Shown: one piece after another, positions 17,107 to 26,076 of the stretch
Position numbering within the stretch: position 1 is the stretch's first letter
How the letters are laid out: the number at the start of each line of letters is the position of its first letter
From: an uncultured Collinsella sp.
GTDB taxonomy: Bacteria > Actinomycetota > Coriobacteriia > Coriobacteriales > Coriobacteriaceae
Length of the DNA stretch: 58,326 bases
Reading direction: 5' to 3'
Assembly (NCBI GenBank): GCA_934647195.1
Contig: CAKUFD010000011.1
Location: 1-58,326, forward strand
The notes under the pieces: model-generated
What the model was told of the DNA's origin: nothing
Database searches by the model: none
The model's input: the letters and a program-made list of their open reading frames with translations, nothing else
Made by a program: the position numbers and the translations under genes

Positions 17107-19986
17107 ATGTCCGATTCGTCCATCGTTATCCGTGGTGCGCGAGAGCATAATCTCCAAAACGTCGATGTCACCATCCCGCGCGATAAGCTCGTGGTCATCA
17201 CCGGCCTTTCCGGTTCGGGCAAGTCGAGCCTCGCGTTCGATACCATCTATGCCGAGGGCCAGCGTCGTTACGTGGAGAGCCTGTCGAGCTATGCTCGTCA
17301 GTTCCTGGGGCAGATGGATAAGCCCGATCTCGATTCCATCGACGGCCTATCGCCTGCGGTGTCGATCGACCAGAAAACGACTTCTAAAAACCCGCGCTCG
17401 ACAGTGGGAACGGTGACCGAGATCTACGATTACCTGCGTCTGCTGTTTGCGCGTATCGGCGTGCCCCACTGTCCCGAGTGCGGGCGCGTGATCGAGCGGC
17501 AGACTACCGATCAGGTGGCGGACAAGATTCTCGAGGCAGGGCAGGGACGCCGCGCCTTTATCATGGCGCCGGTGGTCCGCGGGCGTAAGGGCGAGTTTGC
17601 CAAGCTGTTTGAAGACCTGCGCCGCGAGGGTTTCTCGCGCGTGCGTGTGGACGGCGAGGTGCGTTCGCTCGACGATTCGATCGAGCTGGACAAGAAATAC
17701 AAGCACGATATCCAGGTGGTCGTTGACCGCATCGTGATTCGCGAGAACAGCCTGGGCCGTATTGCCGAGGGCGTGGAGCAGGCGACCAAGCTCGCGCACG
17801 ATAACGTTGAGGTCTACCTGCTGCCCGACCGCGATGCCCCTGAGGGGACGGAAGGGGACCTGCTTTCCTACTCCCTGGCGCTCGCTTGCCCGGAGCATGG
17901 CCATTCCATCGACGACTTGCAGCCGCGCGACTTCTCCTTTAATGCCCCCTACGGCGCCTGCCCCGAGTGCGATGGCCTGGGCTTTAAGAAAGTCGTTGAC
18001 GCCGAGGCCCTCATCGAAGATCCGTCGCTTTCGGTGGATGAGGGCGTCTTTGGCAGCGTCTTTGGCAACGGCAACTACTATCCGCAGATTTTGCACGCCC
18101 TGTGCCTGCATCTTAAGGTTGACCCCAAGACGCCCTGGAAGGACCTGCCGCCACGCGTGAAGAAGGTCTTTTTGGACGGCCTGGGCACCAAGAAGATGCG
18201 CGTCGATTATCGCAAGCTCAACGGTGACGAGACGCATTGGGATACCACATTCTCGGGTGTGCGCAATATCCTGTACGAGCGCTATATCGAGACGACGAAC
18301 GAGAACACCAAGGCTCGTTTGGAGAAATATATTCGCGAGGAGCCGTGCTTGACCTGTCGTGGCGCACGTCTGCGACCGGAGATGCTCGCGGTCACGGTGG
18401 GGGACAAGTCCATCTACGACGTCTGCTGCCTGTCCTGTAAGGACTCGCTCGAGTTCTTCGAAAACCTGCAGCTGACGGAGCGACAGCAGTTCATCGGTGG
18501 GCGCATCGTGAAAGAGATCATGGAGCGCCTGCGCTTCCTGGTGGACGTGGGTCTTGATTACTTAACGCTCGACCGTGCCTCCGCCACTCTTTCGGGCGGC
18601 GAGGCCCAGCGCATTCGCCTGGCAACGCAGATTGGTGCCGGCCTCATGGGCGTGCTCTACATTTTGGACGAGCCCTCGATCGGTTTGCACCAGCGCGACA
18701 ACGAGCGTTTGATCGCCACGTTGGAGCGCCTGCGCGACATTGGCAACACTGTGATCGTGGTCGAGCATGACGAAGACACGATTCGCGCCGCCGACTACGT
18801 GATCGATATGGGTCCCGGCGCTGGCGAGAACGGCGGCGAGGTGGTGTGCGCAGGTACGCCCGAGGAAATCATGGACTGCGAGGATTCGCTGACCGGTGCT
18901 TACCTTACGGGAAGGCGCATGATTTGCCTGCCCGAGGAGCGTCGCCATCCCGATCGCGGTGCACTGCGCATCGCGGGGGCGTCTGCCAACAACCTTAAAA
19001 AGGTGAATGTCGAGGTCGAGCTTGGCACCCTGACCGTGGTGACGGGCGTTTCGGGCTCGGGCAAAAGCTCGCTGGTCACCGATACTATCGCGCCTGCCCT
19101 CACCAACGCGGTGCATCACTCGGCGCGCCCCGTAGGCCCCTACAAGAGCATCGAGGGTATCGACCAGATCGACAAAGTGATCGATATCGACCAGTCTCCC
19201 ATCGGGCGCACGCCGCGTTCGAATCCCGCGACGTATATTGGTCTTTGGGATGACTTGCGCGCCCTATTCGCCTCTACGCCGGAATCCAAAGCGCGCGGTT
19301 ATTCGCCTGGACGTTTCTCGTTCAACGTGAGCGGCGGACGCTGCGAGGCCTGCCGCGGCGACGGACAAATTAAGATCGAGATGCACTTCCTGCCCGATAT
19401 CTACGTGCCGTGCGAGGTCTGCGGCGGCAAGCGCTATAACCGCGAGACGCTCGAGGTCACCTACCGCGGTAAGTCCATCTCCGATGTGCTCGACATGAGC
19501 GTGACGGAGGCGTTGGCGTTCTTTGGGAACATCCCGCAGATCAAGCGCAAGCTTCAGACCCTGTATGACGTGGGCCTGGGGTACGTGCGTCTGGGGCAGC
19601 CCGCAACGACCCTTTCGGGCGGTGAGGCGCAACGCGTGAAGCTTGCCAAGGAGCTGCATCGTCGTCAGACGGGCAAGACGTTTTATATCTTGGACGAGCC
19701 CACGACGGGTCTTCATTTTGAAGACGTGCGCCAGTTGATCGACGTCCTGCAGCGTTTGGTCGACGCGGGCAATACCGTGTTGGTGATCGAGCACAACCTC
19801 GACGTGATCAAGGTAGCTGACCGCCTGATCGATCTGGGTCCCGAGGGCGGCTCGGGCGGCGGGCGCATCGTGGCGACGGGCACGCCTGAGCAGGTTGCTA
19901 GCTGCAAGAAGAGCTATACGGGCAAGTTCTTGAAGCCCCTGCTCGAGCGAGACCGTGCGAGAATGGAGCAGCAGAAGGCTCAGTAA
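17107..19986 (+). CDS. uvrA: Excinuclease ABC subunit A
   Basis: 959 residues, standard length. Damage-recognition ABC ATPase dimer of nucleotide excision repair. First Walker A GLSGSGKS at residues 33-40, second GVSGSGKSS; two ABC signatures (TLSGGEAQRIRLA and TLSGGEAQRVKLA) and LDEPSIGLH / LDEPTTGLH Walker B motifs. Zinc modules: CPEC...CPEC in the first half and CEACRGDG...CEVCGGKRYN in the second. The start at 17107 has AAGGAG upstream and begins with the family's IVIRGAREHNLQNV block; the longer open frame upstream overlaps the divergent LTA-synthase gene and is rejected. Confidence 0.97.
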   Translation: MSDSSIVIRGAREHNLQNVDVTIPRDKLVVITGLSGSGKSSLAFDTIYAEGQRRYVESLSSYARQFLGQMDKPDLDSIDGLSPAVSIDQKTTSKNPRSTVGTVTEIYDYLRLLFARIGVPHCPECGRVIERQTTDQVADKILEAGQGRRAFIMAPVVRGRKGEFAKLFEDLRREGFSRVRVDGEVRSLDDSIELDKKYKHDIQVVVDRIVIRENSLGRIAEGVEQATKLAHDNVEVYLLPDRDAPEGTEGDLLSYSLALACPEHGHSIDDLQPRDFSFNAPYGACPECDGLGFKKVVDAEALIEDPSLSVDEGVFGSVFGNGNYYPQILHALCLHLKVDPKTPWKDLPPRVKKVFLDGLGTKKMRVDYRKLNGDETHWDTTFSGVRNILYERYIETTNENTKARLEKYIREEPCLTCRGARLRPEMLAVTVGDKSIYDVCCLSCKDSLEFFENLQLTERQQFIGGRIVKEIMERLRFLVDVGLDYLTLDRASATLSGGEAQRIRLATQIGAGLMGVLYILDEPSIGLHQRDNERLIATLERLRDIGNTVIVVEHDEDTIRAADYVIDMGPGAGENGGEVVCAGTPEEIMDCEDSLTGAYLTGRRMICLPEERRHPDRGALRIAGASANNLKKVNVEVELGTLTVVTGVSGSGKSSLVTDTIAPALTNAVHHSARPVGPYKSIEGIDQIDKVIDIDQSPIGRTPRSNPATYIGLWDDLRALFASTPESKARGYSPGRFSFNVSGGRCEACRGDGQIKIEMHFLPDIYVPCEVCGGKRYNRETLEVTYRGKSISDVLDMSVTEALAFFGNIPQIKRKLQTLYDVGLGYVRLGQPATTLSGGEAQRVKLAKELHRRQTGKTFYILDEPTTGLHFEDVRQLIDVLQRLVDAGNTVLVIEHNLDVIKVADRLIDLGPEGGSGGGRIVATGTPEQVASCKKSYTGKFLKPLLERDRARMEQQKAQ

Positions 19987-19997
19987 TTCAAAGGCAA

Positions 19998-20039
19998 AGG
20001 TGGATGGTGATTAATCCATTGCCTCCACCTCACTTTTTC
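19998..20039 (+). terminator. Terminator after uvrA
   Basis: AGGTGGA (19998-20004) pairs with TCCACCT (20024-20030), with partial pairing inside, then CAC and TTTTT. Confidence 0.65.
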
Positions 20040-20067
20040 CTTACCTATGGAGTACGGGTGGAACCTT

Positions 20068-20096
20068 TTGCGGCGGTATGGCGAGGCTGCTACTAT
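20068..20096 (+). promoter_or_regulatory. Sigma-70-type promoter of the NlpC/P60 gene
   Basis: TTGCGG (20068-20073) and TACTAT (20091-20096) with a 17-base spacer. This gives a leader of about 95 bases before the ATG at 20198. Confidence 0.6.
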
Positions 20097-20155
20097 GGTG
20101 TCTACACGTTTTGCCAAGTGGGCTGTGTGCCCGCCAGGCATGGTGACCGACACGA

Positions 20156-20176
20156 GTGGCGAGTATCGCTTGCCAC
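20156..20176 (+). promoter_or_regulatory. Leader hairpin just before the NlpC/P60 ribosome site
   Basis: GTGGCGAG (20156-20163) pairs with CTTGCCAC (20169-20176), one G-U, loop of five. It stands 7 bases before the GGAG ribosome site and may influence initiation. Confidence 0.4.
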
Positions 20177-20197
20177 GCCGTTAGGAGATGTTTATAC

Positions 20198-21451
20198 ATG
20201 GCGCACCTTAAACGTAGCCTTTACGCCATTCCCGCTGTAGGTTTGAGCTTTGTGCTCGCTTTGGGAGGTTGTCCCGTTCCTGCTACCGCAGCGACGTCTG
20301 CAGAATTGCAGACGCAGCTCGAGGCCGCAACCAAGCAGCTCAATACGCTTGCTGCCGCAGCCGAGCAGGCCGGCAATGACCTTGCTACCGTTACTTCTGA
20401 GCTCGAGGACACCAAGGCCCAGATTGAGCAGACGCAAAGCGATATCGAAGAGGAGCAAAAGCAGCTCGAGGCAAACCAGAGCGAGCTCGGTATCCTCGTT
20501 TCCGATCAGTACAAGACGGGCGGCGCAAGTGTAGTCACGCTGCTGTTGAGCTCCGGTAGCTTTAGCAGTTTGATTTCTAATGTGCATTACGCCGACAAGG
20601 CCGCTGAGCATCAGCAGAATATGATCACGGAGACCCGTGAGCTTAAGGAGTCTCTTGAACAGAAGAAGACGGACCTCGAAGAGCAGCAGAAAAAGCAGGA
20701 GGAGCTCGTTGCCGAACAGCAGAAGAAGAGCGACGCTGCGAACGCTGCCGTAGCGGAGGCCCAGGGCTATTACGATCAGCTTTCCACCGAGGTTAAAGAG
20801 AAGATCGCCGAGGAAGAGGAAGCTGCTCGCAAGAAGGCCGAGGAGGAAGCCCGCGCCCAGGCTGCCGCTATCCAGCAGCAGGGTCAGCAGTCCGGTAACA
20901 ACGGCGGTTCCTCTGGCGGCAATAGCGGCTCGACCGGCAATGGGGGAAGCTCTTCTGGAAACAGCTCCTCGGGCGGCAACTCAAGCAACTCCTCAGGCAA
21001 CAGCTCTAGCGGCGGTTCTTCGAGCGGCGGTAGCAGCTCCGGCGGTGCTTCCGTCACCCCGAGTGGCTCTGCGTCCGCCATGGTCCAGCGTGCCTACAGC
21101 GTAATCGGCTCTGGCTATTCGTACACCGGCTATAAGTGGACCGGCAGCACGAGCACCTCCTGGTTCACCTGCTCTGGCTTGGTCGACTATGCGATGGGCT
21201 ATAGCCCCTGGTCCAACAGCCCTGCGACCTTCCGTAACAAGGTGCGCTACCTTACGTATGACGTAAACAGCCTTTCTTACGGTGACCTGGTGTTCTTTAA
21301 GTCCGGTAGCCGCATTTCTCACGTCGGCATCTACATCGGCGGCGGTCAAATGATCGACTCCATCCCCGGAGCTGGCGTTGGTATTCGCAGTCTTACGTAT
21401 ATTGCCGGTTCCGACTATAGCGATTTTGCGGGCGGCGGCCCCATCTACTAA
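20198..21451 (+). CDS. Secreted NlpC/P60 peptidoglycan hydrolase with PcsB-like coiled coil
   Basis: 417 residues. Signal peptide in residues 1-30, with either signal peptidase I cleavage after ATA-A or, less likely, lipidation at C25 (LGGC). Residues 30-230 form a long charged coiled coil like the N-terminal domain of PcsB/CwlO, which in relatives is controlled by FtsEX. Residues about 232-287 are a Gly/Ser/Asn low-complexity linker. The C-terminal NlpC/P60 domain has the catalytic C325 (WFTCSGLVDYAM) and H375 (ISHVGIYIGGG) and would cut wall stem peptides. The start is set by GGAG at about 20183; an in-frame ATG at 20156 falls in the leader hairpin and is rejected. Confidence 0.92.
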   Translation: MAHLKRSLYAIPAVGLSFVLALGGCPVPATAATSAELQTQLEAATKQLNTLAAAAEQAGNDLATVTSELEDTKAQIEQTQSDIEEEQKQLEANQSELGILVSDQYKTGGASVVTLLLSSGSFSSLISNVHYADKAAEHQQNMITETRELKESLEQKKTDLEEQQKKQEELVAEQQKKSDAANAAVAEAQGYYDQLSTEVKEKIAEEEEAARKKAEEEARAQAAAIQQQGQQSGNNGGSSGGNSGSTGNGGSSSGNSSSGGNSSNSSGNSSSGGSSSGGSSSGGASVTPSGSASAMVQRAYSVIGSGYSYTGYKWTGSTSTSWFTCSGLVDYAMGYSPWSNSPATFRNKVRYLTYDVNSLSYGDLVFFKSGSRISHVGIYIGGGQMIDSIPGAGVGIRSLTYIAGSDYSDFAGGGPIY

Positions 21452-21475
21452 GCGCGCGCTTACACGATGCGATTG

Positions 21476-21515
21476 ACCCCAAAGTGCCCCGGGTGGTGCT
21501 TTGGGGTTGTTTTAT
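21476..21515 (+). terminator. Terminator after the NlpC/P60 gene
   Basis: ACCCCAAAG pairs with CTTTGGGGT around a GC-rich loop, followed by TGTTTT. Confidence 0.75.
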
Positions 21516-21530
21516 GTCAGGAGCAAACAC

Positions 21531-22031
21531 GTGGCGAAAAAGGAAAAGATTCAGAAGACCAATGCGATGCGCGAGCTCGAGCGTGCAGGCATCGCTTATA
21601 CCGTCAATACGTACGAGATAGATGCCGAGGGCGATCGTGAGCTAGGCGTGCACATTGCCGAGCAGCTTGGAGAAGATCCCGGCCAGGGGTTTAAGACGCT
21701 GGTGACCACCACGCCGACGGGCGGCCATGTGGTCTGCTGTATCCCTGTTGCAGAGGAGCTTGATCTTAAGGCGGCGGCGCAAATGGCGGGGGAGAAGTCC
21801 CTCACCATGATGCACGTTCGCGATCTCTTGGCTGCCACGGGCTATGTGCGCGGCGGCTGTTCTCCTGTTGGTATGAAGAAGAGGTTCCCAACGCTCATAG
21901 ACGATTCATGCCTGCTCTATGATGAGATGTTCATCTCAGGCGGCAAATGCGGAATCCAGCTTAAACTTACACCCCAAGATCTTGTGGCTCACACAAACGC
22001 TATCGTGGCCCCTATCTGTAGGAAAGGCTAA
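21531..22031 (+). CDS. ybaK: Cys-tRNA(Pro)/Cys-tRNA(Cys) deacylase, YbaK/EbsC family
   Basis: 166 residues. Editing hydrolase that removes mis-charged cysteine from tRNA-Pro. The family core is visible: FKTLVTTTPTGGHVVCCIPVAEELD, the LKAAAQMAGEKSLTMM lysine region and GYVRGGCSPVGMKK. The start is GTG with CAGGAG 7-8 bases upstream; an in-frame ATG at 21501 lies inside the terminator region. Six bases separate it from the lipid II flippase gene, so the two are probably cotranscribed, though functionally unrelated. Confidence 0.9.
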   Translation: MAKKEKIQKTNAMRELERAGIAYTVNTYEIDAEGDRELGVHIAEQLGEDPGQGFKTLVTTTPTGGHVVCCIPVAEELDLKAAAQMAGEKSLTMMHVRDLLAATGYVRGGCSPVGMKKRFPTLIDDSCLLYDEMFISGGKCGIQLKLTPQDLVAHTNAIVAPICRKG

Positions 22032-22037
22032 GACTAT

Positions 22038-23759
22038 ATGACTCATGTTGATACCGAGATTACCGATGAGGTCGCTTCATTCGAATCGGTTGATCTGAAC
22101 GCCCCGTTTGTCGAGCCGGCGGCTGTTGCCCCTGATCTTTCGGAAAAAGACACGGACGCCGATGACGATGAGGCTTCCGCTGAGGATGTGGGCAAATCGG
22201 CCGCCCTCATGAGCGGCCTGGTGATCGTGAGCCGCATCACCGGCTTCTTCCGCACATGGGCTCAAGCGTTTGGTATGGGCACCACCATTACCGCGAGTGC
22301 ATTCACCATTGCGAATAATCTCCCCAATGCCCTTTACGAGCTTGTTATGGGCGGTATGCTCGTTACGGCATTCTTGCCTGTCTACGTCTCGACGAAAAAG
22401 AAGGCGGGGCGTGAGGGAGCGAGCGCCTATGCGTCCAATCTCCTCTCGCTCGTTACCCTGTTGATGGGCGCTCTGGCGCTGCTTTCCTTTATCTTTGCCG
22501 GCCAGATTATCTGGACGCAGGCGTTCAACGCGTCCTCCGAATTCGATTTTGACCTGGCGACATTCTTCTTTAGGTTCTTTGCGATCGAGATTGTGCTCTA
22601 TGCGCTCTCGTCGGTTATCTCCAGCGTGCTCAACGCCGAGCGCGATTATCTGTGGAGCACGGCGGCGCCCATTGCAAACAACATCGTGATCACGGCCGCG
22701 TTCTTTATCTACGGTGTGCTCGTCGAGACCCAGCCCTTCGCAGCCATCATGGTCCTTGCCATCTCCAACCCTCTTGGCGTGCTCGTTCAGGTGGTTATGC
22801 AGATTCCGGCGCTTAGGCGCCACGGCGTCAAGCTCTCGCCGCGCGTCGATATTCATGATCCGCTTATTCGCGAGACGCTCTCCATCGGCATCCCTACGCT
22901 CATCGTGACCTTTGTCTCGTTCGCCACCACTTCGGTGCAGAGCTCCTGCTCGCTTTCGGTGAACCCGAACGGCGCTTCCATCACGTATTACGCGCGTATC
23001 TGGTATATCCTGCCGTATTCGGTTTTCGCCATCCCCATCACGACCGCTATGTTCACGGAGCTTTCGTCCTTTGTGGCGGGCGGTAAGATCGGTAAGTTTA
23101 TCGATGGCATCGCCAACGGTTGCGGGCAGATCCTTTTCCTGCTCATTCCGTTTGCTATGTACCTCATCGTCTTCTCGCCGTGCCTGTCCAATATGCTCAA
23201 GAGTGCGCGCATGTCGAGCGAGGATGTGCAGATGCTTTCGACCTACATCGCCTGGCTTTCGGTTTCGCTTCCGTTTTACGGCGTGTGCACCTATTTGCAA
23301 AAGGCGTGTTCCTCTCTTCGCAAGATGTCGCTGTTCGCCATTGCCGAGTGCATTGCCGGCGCGATCCAGATTGTTATCTGCTTGGTGTTCACCCCGATCT
23401 TCGGTTTCAATATCGTCGGTATCAGCTCGACATTCTTCTTCGTGGCGATTGACGCGGTGACGTTTGCGATTCTTCGCCACGAGCTTGGTCGCATCGGCTT
23501 TAAATCCATTTTCGCTTCCGGCGTGCGCGCGCTGGTGCTGGGCGCCGCCGGTGCTCTTGTAGGCGGCGGTATCCTGTTGCTCCTTCAGATGCTGGTTGGC
23601 CCCATCGCGGGCGGCGGTATGATGAGGTCGTTGCTGTATTGCATCATTGGCGGCGTACCCGCGCTCATCGTGACGTTTGGCTTTGCCATTTCGCGCCAGA
23701 TGCCCGAGGTCGCCGTTCTTTCCGCTATGGTCAAGCGCTTCATTCCGCGTCGCGCATAA
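22038..23759 (+). CDS. murJ: Lipid II flippase MurJ
   Basis: 573 residues, MOP-superfamily transporter with about 14 membrane segments. It moves lipid II across the membrane for peptidoglycan synthesis. An acidic, soluble N-terminal extension of about 50 residues precedes the first helix (SAALMSGLVIVSRITGFFRT), whose Arg residues line the central cavity in known MurJ. The block NNLPNALYELVMGGML is the strongest family signature. The gene is followed closely by three others that look like wall-precursor tailoring enzymes, and the next gene's ribosome site overlaps the murJ stop. Confidence 0.93.
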   Translation: MTHVDTEITDEVASFESVDLNAPFVEPAAVAPDLSEKDTDADDDEASAEDVGKSAALMSGLVIVSRITGFFRTWAQAFGMGTTITASAFTIANNLPNALYELVMGGMLVTAFLPVYVSTKKKAGREGASAYASNLLSLVTLLMGALALLSFIFAGQIIWTQAFNASSEFDFDLATFFFRFFAIEIVLYALSSVISSVLNAERDYLWSTAAPIANNIVITAAFFIYGVLVETQPFAAIMVLAISNPLGVLVQVVMQIPALRRHGVKLSPRVDIHDPLIRETLSIGIPTLIVTFVSFATTSVQSSCSLSVNPNGASITYYARIWYILPYSVFAIPITTAMFTELSSFVAGGKIGKFIDGIANGCGQILFLLIPFAMYLIVFSPCLSNMLKSARMSSEDVQMLSTYIAWLSVSLPFYGVCTYLQKACSSLRKMSLFAIAECIAGAIQIVICLVFTPIFGFNIVGISSTFFFVAIDAVTFAILRHELGRIGFKSIFASGVRALVLGAAGALVGGGILLLLQMLVGPIAGGGMMRSLLYCIIGGVPALIVTFGFAISRQMPEVAVLSAMVKRFIPRRA

Positions 23760-23770
23760 AGGAGGCCCCG

Positions 23771-24949
23771 ATGGCACGCTCTCAACAGGAAGCATCGATC
23801 GCCCAGATCATGGCATCGCGTACCGGCACCGACCCTGCCGATTGGTTCTTGGTTTTCAAGGCCCGTTATGGCATGCAAGTTGCGTTTGAGGAGATTCGCG
23901 CCGAAATGGGGGCAGGAGAGGTGGCGACTCAGCTGCTCACCTGCTGCACCGCGGTCGACCCTATCTTGGTGGCAGGCCTTGTGCCCCGTTATTGCGAGGT
24001 GTCTTTTGACACGGCTATGATCGACCCTGATTCGCTTGATGTCTCGGGCGAGCTGCGCGCTGTGGTGGCCCAACATACATACGGTATCGTGGATGATGCG
24101 GCGACTGCTCGTCTGGTGCAACGCGCTCATGAGGTTGGAGCCCTTCTTGTCGAAGATTGTGCCCATTGCGTGGGCAGGATGGCGAAGGACGAATCGGGCA
24201 GGCCTTTGGCAGACATCTCGTTTCACTCCTTTGGTATCGAGAAGATGCTTCACACCCTTTTGGGCGGCGCGGTTTGGGTGAATCCGGCATCTCCCTTCTC
24301 GGCTGTTTTGCGCCGTGTGTGTGACCGCTTGTCCGCTCTGCCCGTATCGGGTGCCCGCCTTGATATGCTTGAGCGTCTGTTTGTGAATGAATGCCGCGTG
24401 TTCAACCATGTGCCGCGTCCCGTGGCGCGCGGGCTGCGCCATGGCTTGGCCGCTATAGGGCTCTTTGAGCCCGCAGTGAGCACGGGCGAGCAGCGAGGCG
24501 AGCTTTCTTACGTGCCCATGCGCCCAAGCGCCCATGTGTGCGAGCAGGCTTACGCCGCGTTTGATCGACTCGAAGGAGACGAGCGCCTGCGCATTGAGGC
24601 GACGCGGGCCTACTGCCGCCTCTTCGCCGATATGCCCGGCGTGGAGGTCCCCTCGTCAACGCAGCTTGGGCAGCCGCTTCTTAAGTTTCCTATCGTCGTG
24701 CGCGATACCGCCACGGCCGACCGGATTATCGAGGAGTGCTGCGCGGCAGGGCACTATACCAGCTGTTGGTATCGCCCCGAGCTCGGTCCCGGCGTTTTGG
24801 ATGAAGCTGCCTATCATGTTCCTGCCGATCGTTCGGACCTTGCCGTCTGCGATCGCATGGTGGCCTGTCTGGCAACGCTTCCTACCAATGAGGGCGAGGC
24901 ACAGGCGGCGGAGGTCGCTGAGGTGGTTAGGCGCGTGGTCTCTTCGTAG
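23771..24949 (+). CDS. DegT/DnrJ/EryC1-like PLP-dependent aminotransferase family protein
   Basis: 392 residues from an ATG with a strong AAAGGAGG site. The fold of DegT/DnrJ/EryC1/StrS enzymes is suggested by AVVAQHTYGIVDDA, the PLP-contacting VEDCAHCVG (usually EDxAQ) and the Schiff-base Lys in SFGIEKMLHTLLGG (K158). Family members aminate keto-sugars, but the sequence is divergent. The context between murJ and FemAB-like/ATP-grasp genes points to cell-wall or surface glycan work. Substrate unknown; a loss of catalytic activity cannot be excluded because the EDxAQ motif is altered. Confidence 0.72.
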   Translation: MARSQQEASIAQIMASRTGTDPADWFLVFKARYGMQVAFEEIRAEMGAGEVATQLLTCCTAVDPILVAGLVPRYCEVSFDTAMIDPDSLDVSGELRAVVAQHTYGIVDDAATARLVQRAHEVGALLVEDCAHCVGRMAKDESGRPLADISFHSFGIEKMLHTLLGGAVWVNPASPFSAVLRRVCDRLSALPVSGARLDMLERLFVNECRVFNHVPRPVARGLRHGLAAIGLFEPAVSTGEQRGELSYVPMRPSAHVCEQAYAAFDRLEGDERLRIEATRAYCRLFADMPGVEVPSSTQLGQPLLKFPIVVRDTATADRIIEECCAAGHYTSCWYRPELGPGVLDEAAYHVPADRSDLAVCDRMVACLATLPTNEGEAQAAEVAEVVRRVVSS

Positions 24950-24952
24950 AAG

Positions 24953-25023
24953 CTGCTGGGCACCAAGTCGATGCATGCCGCCAGCAGATATACTTAAACG
25001 CTTGAGTATATGAATCCGGATTC
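24953..25023 (+). promoter_or_regulatory. Stacked palindromes upstream of the FemAB-like gene
   Basis: Three dyads in 71 bases: a hairpin CTGCTGG/CCAGCAG (24953-24959/24981-24987); a 24-base near-palindrome ATATACTTAAAC-GCTTGAGTATAT (24988-25011, two mismatched pairs); and a perfect palindrome GAATCCGGATTC (25012-25023), directly before the GGAG ribosome site. This could be an operator or a terminator/promoter junction. No -35/-10 pair is convincing. Confidence 0.5.
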
Positions 25024-25032
25024 AACGGAGCC

Positions 25033-26037
25033 ATGATGATGCAGGTTAAGAAGCTGTCCCGCGAAGCATATGAAAAGGAGCTCGCCACGCTCGGTGTGGC
25101 GATTCCCGTCGAGCAGCTCCCCGTTTGGCTGGAGTTCGAGTCGACGATTCCCGGTCGCAGCCCGTGGGGCTATGCCGCCATCGAGGACGAAGGCAAGATC
25201 GTCGCCGCAATTTGTTTCGCCCAGTACGAAACTCATGGGTATCGCTACCTCCGTGCGCATCACGGTCCCGTTTGGGTCGAGGAACCCACGGCCGAGATGG
25301 AGGCTGCCGCGCTCGACGCCCTGCGTGCGTTTGTCCGCGCCGAGGACCGTCGCCAGGTGTTTTGCCGCCTTGCGGTGAAGCACGAGCTCCCTGCAACGCG
25401 ACGCTGCTTGTCCACGCTTCCTTACGACACCACAGTGATCATCGACCTCACGGGAGGCGATGACGAGATTCTTGCGCGCATGAAGCCGCGTGGGCGCCGC
25501 GATGTGCGCAAGGCCCTGCGCGAGTGCACGCTTGCCTTTAGCGATGAGACCGCTCGTGCGCGGGAATCCTTTGATGAGTACTACGAGGTCATGGTCGAGA
25601 CCGGCAAGCGCGACGGGTTCTCGCCCGCTCCGATCGAGGATTACCGCAGCATGCTGCGTATCTTGGGCCCTGAGCACTGCCGTCTGTTCGCCGGGCGTGA
25701 CGGAAACCAAGTCATTACCTGGACCATCGCTACCATCTCTGGCACGCGTGCGACTCGCTATTACGGGGCATCGCGCTCGTGTGATGCGCGGTTCCTGGCA
25801 ACCGATCGCCTTATCTACTTTGAGTGCTGCGAGCTCTCCCGTATGGGGTGCACGGAGTACGACCAGATGGGCATCGGCAGCGAGTTTGCGCCCGAGACCC
25901 TCAACCTCAATACATTCAAGACGAAGTTCGCCAAGGACGGCGTTCGCATGATCGCACCCGATCGCGATCTTCCCGTACGCGGTGGCTTCTATGGTGCGCT
26001 CGTTCGCCTTAAGGCGTTGCGCTCGCGCCTTCGCTAA
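25033..26037 (+). CDS. FemAB/MurM-like aminoacyltransferase (peptidoglycan bridge)
   Basis: 334 residues with two GNAT-like halves as in FemA/FemX/MurM. Relatives add amino acids from aminoacyl-tRNA to the stem peptide of lipid II. Recognisable blocks: EQLPVWLEFESTIPGRSPWGYAA at the N-terminus, LARMKPRGRRDVRKALRE (typical FemAB 'MKPKTRYNI' region) and RYYGASRSCDARFLATDRLIYFEC (typical 'YGAS' region). The start is one of three consecutive ATGs at 25033, 25036 and 25039; GGAG at 25027 favours any of them. It sits between murJ/DegT and an ATP-grasp ligase, consistent with bridge synthesis. Confidence 0.85.
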   Translation: MMMQVKKLSREAYEKELATLGVAIPVEQLPVWLEFESTIPGRSPWGYAAIEDEGKIVAAICFAQYETHGYRYLRAHHGPVWVEEPTAEMEAAALDALRAFVRAEDRRQVFCRLAVKHELPATRRCLSTLPYDTTVIIDLTGGDDEILARMKPRGRRDVRKALRECTLAFSDETARARESFDEYYEVMVETGKRDGFSPAPIEDYRSMLRILGPEHCRLFAGRDGNQVITWTIATISGTRATRYYGASRSCDARFLATDRLIYFECCELSRMGCTEYDQMGIGSEFAPETLNLNTFKTKFAKDGVRMIAPDRDLPVRGGFYGALVRLKALRSRLR

Positions 26038-26076
26038 TCCCTCCTGTCCCACCCCTGCCTATCGATTGGTACACCC

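Noticed and set aside
20041..20197. c-di-AMP (ydaO-type) riboswitch before the NlpC/P60 gene
   Set aside because: The conserved riboswitch motifs were not found; only a simple hairpin is seen.
22077..23795. 572-residue minus-strand frame opposite murJ
   Set aside because: Arg/His/Glu-rich shadow; murJ on the plus strand is unmistakable.
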